DNA of 64,000 nt from Blastocystis sp. Blastoise (GCA_039096225.1 JBBPEB010000029.1:434001-498000), one strand, 5' to 3'. Positions 43,590-56,475 are shown, numbered from the stretch's first letter. Notes: a model not told the origin generated them from the sequence alone. A program made the numbers and translations.

Positions 43590-43904
43590 AAAGGCTCAAC
43601 GTTCCTTTACATCTTATCATGGATTAAAATCAATTTCTATTCCTGATTATGATCCTATTCCCGCGATTATTGACTATCAATCCTATTTTAGAGATTGTTA
43701 TAAAACATTTAATTCTGCTTATTCTGGTATATATAATAATTATTCTAAATATATACTTACTATTTACCTATATTAAATAATATATATAATGCTATATATA
43801 TACATATATATATAGAGTGTTGTTCAACATATCTTCAAGATGTATCGTTTAATTCATATAACCGTGAAAATATGGAATATATTACTAATTATAATTTAAT
43901 GTAA
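38829..43904 (+). CDS. CSE1: Exportin-2 (CSE1/CAS), importin-alpha re-exporter
   Basis: CSE1 is a HEAT-repeat karyopherin that returns importin-alpha to the cytoplasm with RanGTP. Twenty exons join in frame to 963 codons (yeast 960, human 971): 38829-38899, 38941-39042, 39099-39156, 39224-39326, 39641-39804, 39907-39997, 40143-40304, 40394-40457, 40558-40702, 40789-40941, 41158-41232, 41352-41552, 41663-41855, 42018-42376, 42455-42511, 42610-42651, 42707-42985, 43144-43494, 43594-43726, 43816-43904. Landmarks: YQIAIYFKNCVKKFW, SIIAEEDFPQRWESV, WFDLPDIFEDQLEEWMN, IIIPCLLFTDDDMNNYEDMP with YEYIQNELE, RKRACHDVLYSM, AIERYL-like AITIEKYLSI, WNVNGNVTPLIRFIRAYC, the C-terminal LLCSISSSVGIQSS. Stop 43902-43904. 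The intron before exon 18 contains about 80 bp of pure (TA)n. Confidence 0.95.
43061..43142. repeat. (TA)n run in exportin-2 intron 17
   Basis: Some 41 uninterrupted TA units running straight into the AG acceptor (TAG at 43141-43143). Confidence 0.95.
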
Positions 43905-45186
43905 AAAATTATAAAATCTTTTTTTTGCTATTCTACTTTTTTTCTTGGTATTTTCTTGTCTTTATCTTATGTTTTGTTATATATATATATATATTCTATA
44001 CATGAAACTTTATTACTATCAGATCATTTTTAAAGTGTTTGTATTGGTTATTTATGTTCAAAACTTGTTCCACCAATGAAAAGAGACTGACTTTAGCTAC
44101 TTGGATAATTGTGTTTTTTAACTCGAGATTTTTTTCCAAACAAGATATATTTATTCTTATCTATTTTTCTTTAAAAATCTCCTGTTTCAAGTATTTCAAT
44201 ATATAAAAAAACAACCAAACAAATATATATGTTATTAAAGATAAAACTTATGCATAATAAAACACATTATGAAGAAACGAATGAAATAAAAAGAATTAAA
44301 AGATAAAAATAAAAATAAATATAAATTTTTAATAATAATTAATTATACATTTACACTAAAATTTTATAAATATTTATTTTTGTGTTTAATAAAGAATAAC
44401 AAAAGGTTAATAGAAAAGAGAATAATAGTAAAAAAGACAAAGGATATAATATACAAGAGATATAATTAAAAATTATTTATAGAAAATTTAATGAAATAAT
44501 AGAAAATAAAATATATATACATTGAAAAGAAGACTTGGCATAATAAAAAGAAAAAATATATATAAAAGTAATGAAAAATAAAAAGTTGGTAAAAGAGAAA
44601 ATGGTAAAAATAAAAAATAATACCTAATATTTAAATTCATAATAATGAATAGAATAAAGAATATTATATAAACTACAAAAGAAATGAAAAGATGAATGTA
44701 AAAATAAAATAAAATAAATATAGAAAAAAAATTAATAAATTTTTATTCATAAAGTTGAATAAAATAAAAGAAACAGGGTAATAATATGAATTTATAAACA
44801 GAATAATAATGAAGAGAGGAAGTGAAAGAATAATAATAAAATAAATAATTATAAAGAAAAGCAAATTATTTCTACTAATAAATAGAAATTATATAATTAA
44901 TATTTACTATTAATAAAAAGAATATATATATAAATATATATATAAAATAACTAGGAAAAGGTTCAGCAATATTTACTTATATAGATAAACAATGAAAAGA
45001 GGATCAAAAGAAACAAGGAAATTATACATATATATAACATAATAAATAAATTTAAAAAAATTCACTCTTAGAAAATTACCTAAAAGATATATATAATAAA
45101 AATATAATAAAGAAAAAATATAATAAAGAAAAAAAAAATAATAAGAAAAATAAAATAAAAAAAAATATTATAGAGAATAATATTTA
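43905..45186. other. Convergent AT-only spacer, no gene seen
   Basis: 1.28 kb between two convergent genes, rich in A runs and TAAAA; a small frame near 44673-44864 is compositional. Nothing recognised. Confidence 0.5.
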
Positions 45187-48100
45187 TTAACCTCTTAATC
45201 TTCTAGAATTAATTATACCATTAATAGATGAAGAAATGGATAAGGATTGTAAATAATAAAATATAGTTTCTTTATCTATATGATATAATAAATATTTCTT
45301 TTCAAAAGAGTTAATAAAATTATTTAATGTATTCTCATAGGTATCTAAAAGTTCAATAGTATATCGAAGTGTAGTAGTAGGTATATTATTAATAATAACA
45401 GTAGAATGAGAAGATAAATGTAAGTTTTTAATAGGAACAGTAGAACCCGCTAAAATACCTCTATATAAAGTAATATAACTTTCATAAGTTAAGTTATTAT
45501 GATGAATTCCTTCTAATTCTATATTTATAATAAAAGCAGGTTTTGGAATACATTTCATAATCATTATAGGTATAGATATATAATTAATACCATGTTGAAT
45601 ACAGAAATAAGAATGATAATATAAAGAAGAATCTTCAGAAGGACAATAATAAGGAGAGAATTCATTAACATTAAAATGTATAGAATCATCATTAGGTAAT
45701 GTACAAGAACTTGAAGGTGATATATATGAATGAATAGTCGATATATAAGATGGAGTTAGTTTATAAGTAGTTTTTACGAGCGATACTAAAGATTGAATAT
45801 ATCCATATTGTAATGTAGATAGACTTGTAGAATTATATAATTGCTCATTAATACCATAAAATACATGAATATAAGAATAATCTTTTAACTATAGAAGAAT
45901 AAATAAATAAATAAATAATTTATAGGTATATCAAGAATAATACATAAAAGTTAATCTATAATAAAAAATATAATAAAAAATATAACAATATATATAACAA
46001 TATAAATAATAATATAAATAATAATAATAAATAAAAGTTAATCTATAATAAAAAATATAATAATATAAATAATAAATTTATAATAATATATATAATAAAA
46101 AACTAATTTAAAATATATACAACAGTAGATTCATCATGATTTGTTGCTAACATTAAATGAAACAATTCATAAGCATATTGTTTAATAAAAACACGACTAG
46201 AAGTATATAATAAAGTAAAAGTATCAACTTCAGGGGTTATTATTTGTACTACATAATCTATATGTTGGAATACTGTTCCCATAATAGCTAACGGCTTAGG
46301 ATCTATAGAAGAATGATTATTATTCAAAAAAAAAAAATAAATAATAAATAAATAATAAATAAATAAAAAATAAATAATAAAACAAATAATAATAATAAAC
46401 ATAACATACAACACATTTCATTATTTATATTTTCGTTCCAAATACCGCCATTTCCAACAGATTCACATTTATCTCTAGAATAACCAAAATGATTATCATC
46501 CGTACAATTATCCAATCCAAATGCTCCAGGTAATGTACTGGGATATGTGAATTGACCAATAGAACGTTCAGAACAAACGGGGTCAGGTAGAATACATTCA
46601 TTATTATATATAAAATAACCTTCAGAACAAGGTTTACAATCAATATTATTACCATCTTTAGAAATAATAACACCATTTATACATATTTCGCATATATTAT
46701 CAGTATTTAAATAAGTATTTCCAGTACAATAAAGTTCATTCTTAGTACAATTACTAGTATCTATATCACCCCATATAAAATTATCTAAACATAAACGTGT
46801 TTGATTTCCTATATAACCCAAAGGACAAGAAATAGTTGCATTTTCACCTGGTTTCACTTGATACCATAGATTATCATCAGATTGACAATATTGTTGACCA
46901 ACAGTAATATATATAGAGCCAGTATATATTTCATCATTATGTTTAAATGATAATGTATATAATGTACGAGGAGAGGGAGTAGTAGGTATACCATATAATG
47001 ATTGTGTTTCAATATCAAATGATAATCCTTCAGGAAGAGATGGAGTACTAGTAACAGCAGTAGAAACAGAATCCATAGAATAATATATTAAATAAGACTC
47101 ATTTTCATTCATATAAAGATCGTCATTTCTAAAGAATATTTCATTAGGTTGTCTTTTAATACAAGTATCAGAACCTTCTATATCACCAAGTGTTGTTTCA
47201 GTACATGTACGTGTAGCATCACTATAATAACCTTTTTCACATATTCTATTAGAATTCTTACCATCATAAGCAAATGTCCATTCATTTCCATCACTACAAA
47301 AATCTTTTTTATTTACATATTGATAACTAATTTCATTCATTAAATTAAATTGTCCTGAAACCCAATTATTAGGAAGAATAGTACTATCATTAAAACATTC
47401 TGTGATACGTATACGATAACGATTATATAATTGATCATTATAAAACTTAGAATATTGATAAGATACAAGGCTAGTTGTAGAATAAGTATATATATAAGTC
47501 CATTCTTGATTATTTCTAGTATCATCATCATTATTATTATTACCTTCAATAATAAAAGAAGAAGGAGAAAATGAATTGCCATATTCTTTAGCATAAGAAT
47601 TATAAACAATTTGATTAATCATTTCTTTTCTTCTATCATTATAAGCATAAGTATAAACAGTATTAACACAAGTATGATTTACTAATACATAGGTATCATA
47701 ATCTCTATCTAAAAGAGAATTTAATGTACTTTCATTTATTATATCACCATTAACAGTAATATCTTTACTAAACATTCGAGGAACATCGGAATATAAAAGA
47801 TCAACAGATACTCTAAACTTATTGGATAACTGAGGAATAGTGTTTCCTCTATGTACTTCTATAGAAACAATATTATCTCCAAGTAAAAATACATTACTAT
47901 GAAAACCAATATTAACAGAAGTAATAAATGAAATATAATCAGTATATTCTCTTACAGCTAAAGTAGTATGTAAAATATCTATATCTTTTTCTAAATTAAT
48001 TCTTCTAACTTCTACACCATTTAAATATATAACCATACCAGCATATGTTGATGCTGTTATTTGAATACCAGCATAATTAGGATAAGCAGGATCAATACTA

Positions 48101-50600
48101 TAATGTATTCTATAATATTGAGTAATACTATCTTCTGGTATAGAAGGAAAAGATAAAGAAGAATTACTAGAAGACCAAACAGGTTCATTAAATAAATTAG
48201 TATTCCAATGTTTAGGTGGTTCTTTATTATCATAAGCATAAATCATAGGTTCAAAAACAGAATCTGAAAGAAGTGATATATATATTAATACAGAATCAGA
48301 ATCTATACTAGTAATTGAATTAATATATTCATTATTTATATATGTAGAACAATTAAAAGTTTCTAGACTATAATCCGTGACAGTTGCATCAAACATATAT
48401 TCTTCAGTAGCTAAACATACAGTATAACTTTCTTGATTATAATAATAAAAACGGTAATATTCATAACTATCACTAAACGAATGTATATTAATAAGAAAAT
48501 CTGTATTAGAATCAGCAGAGCAAGTAACACGAACAAGGGAATGACCATGTTGTCTACAAATTGCAGAGTTTAATACTAAATTATAAGTATATTGATTATT
48601 ATAAATATCATATGCAGTTATTGTATATAGAGAAGAAGATAAAGATTCTACAAGAAAACCAGTAATAGTACCAGTATTACTATCTATTTTTAAATAAGAA
48701 GGAAGAGAAGGTGAAGCACTAAAACGAGAATAATATTCATGATTATCAAAGGTAATTGTAACATCAGTATTAATATATATAGAAACAGGATTTGTTGTAG
48801 ATAATGATGGTATTAAATCATATTCTAAATTATCTACAAAAAAAGAGATTTCAGCCATTTCATAAAAACCATCTGGAACATTTTCATAATTATTTAAAAA
48901 ATCAAATCGAAGTCCATAATAAGCTTCAGTATGATATTTAAACATAAAACATTCTTTATAAGATGTTTGAGAGAAAAAGGCATTTTCTACAGAACTAACA
49001 AGATATTCTTGGTTATTTTGATCTAATGCATATATATTCCAAGAAACAGGTGTTGATGATGAAATTGATTGAATTGAAATACAATATCTAGTCATATATA
49101 AATAATTTTTAATAAATTGAATAGTAAAAGTAGGTGGTTCTAGTTCATCTGCTGCTAATTCTATTGGTTGACTTATAGATAAATCAAATAATGCATCAAG
49201 TGAAGAAGTATCTTCAAAATTAGAAGAAAGAATAGTAGGGGTAACAGCATAAGGAATAGATGTATCTACTAAAATCATAAAATTACCATCAAATGCAATA
49301 TTATGATTTGGAATATTATTATAGATTAAGACAGATATAGTAATAGTATCTGAATCACTAAAAAATGACAAAGGACCCGTTGTTGAAGCAGTATCAACAG
49401 AATCAATAGTAGTAGTACTTGTATAACCATCTTTAAAGCCAGTTTTATATACTTGATGATCATTTATATAAATCATAATATTATCTTCAGTATTAAATGC
49501 AAATAGCCATGCTTTTTGATCTATAATAGTAGGTGTATCTATTGTTTTACGGTATATAGTATATACATCTGAAGAAGTAGGAAGAGGAGTAGAAGTAGAA
49601 ATAACAGTATTCCAAGTAGAATCATCAACAATAGATCCATACCATTCTGTAGGTATATCCATATATGTATTATATTTCCATTCTGCATGATAACCAATAG
49701 AAGTAATTAAACTAATAGAATAAGTTTCAGGAGATTGAAAAATAGTTTTAAGTGTAGAACTAAATAATTTTTGTAAACCTACATAAGCGGTAACAGTAAC
49801 AGATGATTGTGAAGACCATAATTTATTTTCTACTTGTCCTAATTCTAATTTTATTAATGTAGATGTAACACAATATTCATAAGTTTTAGTCGTAAATGTA
49901 TTTTGTTGAATAGTATCTAATAAATTATCATTTTCATCATATAATTTAACATATTCTTCTACAACATAAGAAGTACTTCTGGTAATAGTAAAATAAATAG
50001 ACTTTGTAGTATCGCAAGTATCTTTTATAGAAACTTCAAGAGATCGACGTAAATAGGAAGTTTGAGGTAAAGTTATAGTAGTATCAGATACATAAGGAGT
50101 ATTAATCAATTGAATACGAGAAATAGAAAGAGAAGAAGAAGAAGGTGTTGTACATAATAATTTATAAGATTGAAAATATTGTTTATTAGAAGGAATATAA
50201 ATAGTATAAAATATAGAAGATGTAGAAATAATTAAATTATTTTGTTGATCAATTTCTATCCATTCATTATTACTATTTAAACCATATAAAACTAAAGTAT
50301 TTGAAGAAGAAGTAGAAGAAGCTTGTATACGATATCCATTCACCCAAATAGAAGATTTTGAAATAGTATTAAAATATAAAATAAGAGATGTGTTATTAGT
50401 ATTAGTATTTAATATACTAGTATTAGGAATAGAAGATATATTATATTGACTAATAGAAGGTACGACTGTGTAAGAATCATCATTTAAAGAAGATAATTGA
50501 ACAGCTAATGGCTCCATTATAGGAATATAAGCTATAGAGAAATAGCATTAAATATTATTATTTTTAATTTTTTTTTAATTTAGTTTTTAAAAAGTTAATA

Positions 50601-50640
<40 letters not shown>

Positions 50641-51959
50641 GTATAGTATCTAATCCATAACTATAAACTTCAAAGAAAAACGGAGAATCTGATTGGTCAG
50701 AGTACATATGTACTTCAACGGCAAGAATTAACTGCTCCATATTTTGGTAATACATATTTTTATGTAATAATACTCTATATATATATATATAAGATTAAAA
50801 AAAGTTTAAAAGTTTAAAATATATATATATATATACTGTTTAAAAGAAGGATTTTTAGCAAATACTAAAGATTTAGTAGTGGAATCAACATTAGTTCTAT
50901 ATATATATATATATATATATATAGCGAATATAAAAAATAATATATATATATTAGCGAATAGTAAAAAAAACAATATATAAATAAATATAATAAATAAAAA
51001 ATAATACATATAAATAAATATATATATATACGTTGGTAATCCGTAACGAAAAGCTTCAATTCCATTAGCATATAGAATAAATCCATAATTAGTTTTTATA
51101 CTAATTTGATAAAGAGAAGTAAGAGGAGCAGACAAAACTTGTTTAAAATAATGAGTTGTGATAGATTGATTTATATTTATAGTAGAGTTATAAGGAATAC
51201 CCCAAGTTTCTGTTGCATCGGATTTCCATGTGTTCATTAATTGACTATCCTCTGACATATACCAATTCTTAGACGACTCAAGTATCTCAGAAACTATATT
51301 AAATACAAAATATTAATCGATATACATTAAAAAATACTTAAAATAATTAAAAATAAATAAAAAACATTAAAAAAAAAAACAATAACAACAAAAGGTTTCA
51401 ATGAAAAAGCAAGGAATCATAGTAAAAGATAAAGAATATAAACATACTTGATATATCCTGTCTAGGTAAGAAAGAAAACAAGTTAGTTTCATCAACAATA
51501 AAAAGAACCAGCTGATTATACACTACACGAATAAAAGACCCTTTACGCCAGCTGCTTGTAGGTCTATATATAAAGTATATACTTCATCTTCAAACGTTTC
51601 TATATCATTTTATTGATATAAAACACATAGGGATTGAACAGAAAAACATACATTGCATTAATCTTTAAGAAATATTGCTTGTTCTCAATCATACAGACGG
51701 TGGAATGATGTAGAACTCCAGAATAAGTCATATTCTTATCAGTATCTACAATCTTTGACACACTATTTGGATATTTACTAATTATATTATAGTAATTCTT
51801 AACGGGAACCGATGTGTAGTAGCTTTCTATTTCTATTTCTTGTTCTTGTTCATCACAATGAGCCATACCTAGAGAATCATTATATAAATCTTAGTTTTCA
51901 TTCATAAGCTTACAGGCACTTAATAATATCGTTATGACTAATAAAAATAAAGCTTTCAT
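45187..51959 (-). CDS. Large secreted mosaic protein (PA14-like, Ig-like/He_PIG and Cys-rich modules)
   Basis: ATG 51957-51959 gives MKALFLLVITILLSA, a clear signal peptide, split from MAHCDEQEQEIEIES by a phase-1 intron. Further exons: about 51660-51868, 51010-51290 (TWKSDATETWGIPYN, then YGFILYANGIEAFRYG, a PA14-like strand-turn), 50830-50900, 50643-50790, the main exon about 46413-50540, 46105-46296 and 45187-45890; about 2,000 residues. The main exon carries further jelly-roll pieces (NTEDNIMIYINDHQVYKTG; GMVIYLNGVEVRR), two putative Ig folds of the He_PIG kind (PSLPSYLKIDSNTGTITGF; PSLPEGLSFDIETQSLYGIP), and Cys-rich CCP- or EGF-like modules (CEKGYYSDATRTC; CPLGYIGNQTRLC; CKPCSEGYFIYNNEC). 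Ser/Thr-rich throughout, no C-terminal membrane helix or GPI signal. An adhesive extracellular or cell-wall role is likely. Frame is not resolved around 51500-51610. Confidence 0.75.
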
Positions 51960-52593
51960 CGTTATTTCTTTGAATTTGATTTTTGTTTTAAAAAGAAAAT
52001 TTTTAATTTTGAACCAATTTTAATTCTTCATTTTTCTCATTTTTAGGTTTTTCTTCATTCAGGAAAATTATTGGAACAATGAAGTACTGCGGATTTTATT
52101 GGATATGGTGATTTCTAATCCAATAAGACCCGCCAATTTTGTTTTACTTTCTTTTATTGGGAAAGTGAATTTACAAAAACTCACCCATAAAGAATTAGTT
52201 ATTTCTAAAAGTAAATTAACTTTACGATAGTAATATTTATTTTTCATTAAATTCTTCATTCACAAAGAAGAACAAAATATGTTTTTCAACAAACAGAATC
52301 TCAATGTGCTGGCTTATGGATCTTTTAGTTATCTTGTGTAAGAATCTACTTAACAGCTTTTAAGATTTCATAACGTAAAGAGACTAATAGAAAATGGTCA
52401 TTCTAAAATATTGTAAGAATTCACGAAATAATTTTTTTTTATTTAGAAGAATCTTTATTTTTTTTTTAAATATATTTATTCATTTTCTTGTATTATATGC
52501 TTTTTATAATATAGTGAGAAGTTGAGAAAGTTCAAATTTGAGTTTGGTCTCTGTATTTCTAACACTTCACTATGGACATTTTTTCAGGTTTCT
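51960..52593. other. Upstream region of the secreted protein gene
   Basis: 634 bp. A short inverted repeat with TTATTGGA and TCCAATAA arms around 52097-52125 and another TTATTGGGAAAG nearby; an open minus-strand frame (52068-52259) has no family resemblance. No gene supported. Confidence 0.4.
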
Positions 52594-52806
52594 GTCAAAA
52601 GGTCCAACGACTTTTTTGTTTTGGTTTCCCCAGTGGTGAGCAGTGAAAATTTTTAAATATGTAGCTGACAAAAGGTTATTTGATTTTTCTGTTTGGTTTC
52701 CCCAGTGGTGGAGCAGTGAAAAAATTTTAAAGGGTAGCTGACAAAAGGTCCAACGACTTTTTTGCTTTGGTTTCCCCAGTGGTGAGCAGTGAAATTTTTT
52801 GTCAGA
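52594..52806. repeat. Three tandem 73-bp repeats
   Basis: Copies start at 52594, 52667 and 52740, exactly 73 bp apart. Each opens with GACAAAAGGT or GTCAAAAGGT, has a T-run, then the strongly kept core GGTTTCCCCAGTGGTG and AGCAGTGAAA, then a T-rich stretch. The core GC is far above background. Copies 1 and 3 share the GTCCAACGACTTTTTTG segment that is altered in copy 2, so copy 3 is closer to copy 1. Not part of any ORF. It may be tandem non-coding RNA genes, a protein-binding array or a small satellite. Confidence 0.8.
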
Positions 52807-53090
52807 GTTTCAGTGATTTTATAAAATCGAAAAGCAGTGCAAAAGTATGACGCACCTTAAAACAATAATTGGCGAATAAAAATGGTTTTAAATATTCTCT
52901 ATTTTTTCATTTATTGGCTTTTTTTATTCTTTTTGTGGTGTAATAATAAACGATATAACAAAACAAACAAATTAAATATTATCAAATAATCATAAAAACA
53001 AATAATAGAAAACAATAATAATAAATATATAAAAAAAAGATAATAAAACATATAATAAATAATATAATAAAATATATATAATATTTAATT
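52807..53090. other. AT-rich spacer, nothing recognised
   Basis: Short AT-rich stretch between the 73-bp array and the exon-like segments. Confidence 0.4.
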
Positions 53091-53693
53091 TATAATATTT
53101 CAACCAGGACAGTTTCAGTCTTTAATTTGCATTTAAGCCTAACCAACCTATATAAAGAGATGATATTAGTTAAGTATTACTAATAATAATATATATATAA
53201 CATTTTAAAATAATAATAAAATAAAAAATATATACCTTTTCTAATCATTACAAGACAGGCAAGGAATCAAAGACAAAGAACCATCCTATAAAAGATATAT
53301 GATAAATAGTATAATGAATAAAACAATATAATTAAATATATATATATACTTTTTATAAACCATTCTCTCCAATTAACAACAACGACAGCAACGGAACCCC
53401 TGGAAACCTATATAAAGATAGAGTAAGTTATATAATATAATAATATATAATAAAGTAAATTAATATAGAATAATAAAATATAAATATATACATTAATGCT
53501 ATATAAATATAAAGTGGGGTTAGTTATATAATATGTAATAGATAATATAGATGATATATACCTTCTTTTAACATTGATTCCTTCCATTCTAGACCTAAAG
53601 AACCCATCTATAAGAGAGCCACGACCACACACAAGAAGGACCAGAACGTTTAAGGAGACCAGCAAGTGTCAAAACACCAAGCAGAGACAGCTA
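53091..53693 (-). ncRNA. Candidate spliced transcript of short exons, coding potential doubtful
   Basis: On the minus strand, GC-richer segments are each bounded by the local splice signature (TATAG before, GTATAT after): about 53633-53693, 53562-53607, 53350-53407, 53236-53285 and from 53147 downwards. The segments are 46-61 bp. Trying all frames, no reading frame continues across more than two of them, and the last segments contain stops. So either this is a spliced non-coding RNA or the small exons are remains of a decayed gene. A 21-codon opening (MGSLGLEWKESMLKE) exists in the second segment but soon meets stops. Exon calls rest only on splice-like borders and base composition. Confidence 0.35.
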
Positions 53694-55601
53694 CTATAGA
53701 AAATGAATGAATAGAGTAGAAAAAATAAAATATAAAGAAACAGCAAACACCTACCATCATAATAGTATCATATATAATAAAATAAAAATAAAATTTAATA
53801 ATATATCATATTAATCATATAAGATATAATAAAATAAATATGTGATAAGTCATGTAGCATTTTGTTTTGTTATAAAAGGGTGTAATAGGAATTTAGAAGA
53901 TATAGCTGAAATAATGAAAATAAACATGAATAATCTCATATCTACTAAATATAGAGAATCTTCATCATAAGAAAAATGAATGGTTAAGAATAAAAGAGAA
54001 AGAAAAATTTTATTTCTATGAGGAAAATGGATATTGTTATTGTTATTTTCAATTTATCATAATTATCATAAGTAATACAAAAATTGTTTTATTTTAAAGA
54101 ATTATATAGTTATTTATCATTATATCATTTTATAATCAGTTTTGACTATGGAAGAGTGATTTTTATCCTTAATTGTCAAAATTATTTTTAGTATCACTCA
54201 GTAAGTATAAGTCTTTTAAAAAATAAATATAGGTTACAATACAGACTTATAGAGAAGACTCTGAAACTTCTATTTCCAGAATAAAAGTCATTTATATAAT
54301 CCAGAATGATTGCCTGAATCATTATTTAAAGAATCAGTTTTATCACATATCTTCAATAAAATTATAAAATAAAGAAAATGAAGATAAAAAGGTCTAGAGT
54401 CGAAAAATGTTATGAAATATTATCTTTTTAATGTATTTGTCCCGATTTTTTATTAATCTGTTATCATAATATGACAAAGAGAGTGGTAAAAACATTTTAA
54501 AAGTGAATTAAAGCAATAATTGGAATCAAGTTAAAGTCTTCTAATACCTTTAAATAGACTTGAAATACATAGAGTAAGCATTTTTTCATGCAAATAGTGT
54601 TTTTCATTTAAATAATATCAAAAACAAATCAAAATAGTATTTTATAATTACTCAGCAAGAACTTTTTCTAGTATTCAAGGACTTACTATTATCAAATATA
54701 CGTATAAACAAACAAAAATCATATTTTATATATTTTTAGTTGAATAGTCGGAGTCGTGTTGATAGTTTATTATAAAACAAATGCAAAAATCACTTTTTTG
54801 TCAAAAAAAGTCTTATATCGATATATAGTTTTATTCATAATTTATTTATTGTCTACAAACTCTGTGTATTCATTTTAAGTGATTTTTAGTAAAACTAAAA
54901 TTATTTGAAATACATATTCTAATTTCGAAAATGACAAAAACATATTATATTACATATTTAGTGTTTAAATGAAGTTTAAAAGTTATTAAAATATCAATTA
55001 GTTAAAAAATATAAAATATTGAGAATCTCCATTTTTATGACTTGTCTTAAATCACGTTAAAGGTGTATAATTGAATAGTTGCATTGATTATTTGTATGAT
55101 TCTAGTAATATTTTCTAAGAATTTTGTTTTTTAACAAGAATAAATTCTTAATTTATTGTTTATCAACTTAAAAATGTATTTAAATGATTATTTTCTTGTG
55201 TAAAAGGGTATAGTGGTTATATGAAAAAAAAATTACGCAGAATCATTTGATAATATAATTTTGAAAAATGAGAATTATTATTTTGAACTAAACTAATTTT
55301 TCACATATACTCATTATAAAACGACTTGAATAATCTTTTGAGAAGATTATTTTGTTTTATAATACACTTAAGAAGTAATTGAATGTTATTGTGTCTCTTT
55401 TTGTTAAAAAGATTATTTTGAATGCTATTTTTGATTGATCTATATATTATCAATGCATTCAATGATGAAATAAATACATATGTAAAGAAAAAATAGTAAT
55501 TGATCTAATTTATCTTCATCTATTTGAATAGATAATTTTTGAAAAAATTAATATAATATAATTATTGATACCTATATATAAAGAATTAGTTATGTAATTG
55601 A
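53694..55601. other. Gene-poor AT region
   Basis: 1.9 kb without a supported ORF. Many short A- and T-runs; nothing repeated that I could trace. Confidence 0.45.
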
Positions 55602-55669
55602 CCTTAAGACAGGAATTGAACCTGTTTTCTATCATAAACTGATAGATACTTACCAATATAAGCTTAAGG
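55602..55669 (-). tRNA. tRNA-like cloverleaf, 68 nt, probably degenerate or organelle-derived
   Basis: On the minus strand a 7-bp acceptor stem is perfect (CCTTAAG at 55663-55669 with CTTAAGG at 55602-55608). A perfect 5-bp T stem ACAGG/CCTGT encloses TTCAATT, giving a B-box-like GGTTCAATTCC. The D loop contains TTGGTAAG with a 3-bp stem. The anticodon arm CTATC/GATAG has loop AGTTTAT, so the anticodon would be TTT (Lys), but base 33 is G, not the near-universal T, and the variable loop is only three bases. No T-run terminator follows closely. A nuclear tRNA gene is doubtful; a mitochondrial tRNA copy or a decayed tRNA fits better. Confidence 0.35.
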
Positions 55670-56133
55670 ATAATATAGAATAAAAATACATAAATGAAAG
55701 TAAAATAGTAGGAATAATGAGTCAGTATGATGTGTAAGGATATATTTATATATGTATAAGTGAAAAAGGATGCTAGAAGAAGGGAAAAGAAGTAAAAAAG
55801 AATAAAAGAGAAAGAAATATAAAGTAAATGAGATAGGGTCTTTAATTATTGAGATTAATAAAAAAAATGAAAAATAATTTATAATAAATGACAAAGATAG
55901 ATATATAGAGATCTATAATAATAAGGAATGCAGAAGAGAAGAGGATTAGAGGATAAAGAATAAGAAGAAGATAAGGAAGATAAGGAAGAAGATAAGGAAG
56001 ATAAGGAAGAATAAGAAGAAGATAAGGAAGAAGATAAGGAAGATAAGGAAGAATAAGAAGAAGATAAGGAAGAATAAGAAGAAGAAAAGAAGAATAGGAA
56101 GAAGATAAGGAAGATAAGGAAGAAGAAGAAAAG

Positions 56134-56475
56134 AAGAATAGGAAGAAGATAAGGAAGAAGAAGAAGAATAGGAAGAAGAATAAGAAGATAAGGAAGAATA
56201 AGAAGAATAAGAAGATAAGGAAGATAAGGAAGAAGAAGAAGAAGATAAGGAAGAAGAAGAAAAGAAGAATAGGAAGAAGAAAAAGAAAAGAAGAATAGGA
56301 AGAAGATAAGGAAGAAGAAGAAGAATAGGAAGAAGAATAAGAAGATAAGGAAGATAAGGAAGAATAAGAAGAAGATAAGGAAGAAGAAGAAAAGAAGAAT
56401 AGGAAGAAGATAAGGAAGAAGAAGAAGAATAGGAAGAAGAATAAGAAGATAAGGAAGATAAGGAAGAATAAGAAG
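56134..56475. repeat. Higher-order GA-rich repeat, period about 104 bp
   Basis: A block starting AAGAATAGGAAGAAGATAAG recurs at about 56134, 56291 and 56395; the last two are 104 bp apart and match through GATAAGGAAGATAAGGAAG. The shorter base words are GAAGATAAG and GAAGAATAAG. Confidence 0.7.

Noticed and set aside
52068-52259. 63-codon minus-strand frame upstream of the secreted protein
   Set aside because: No similarity to anything I know, AT-biased, and next to short inverted repeats.
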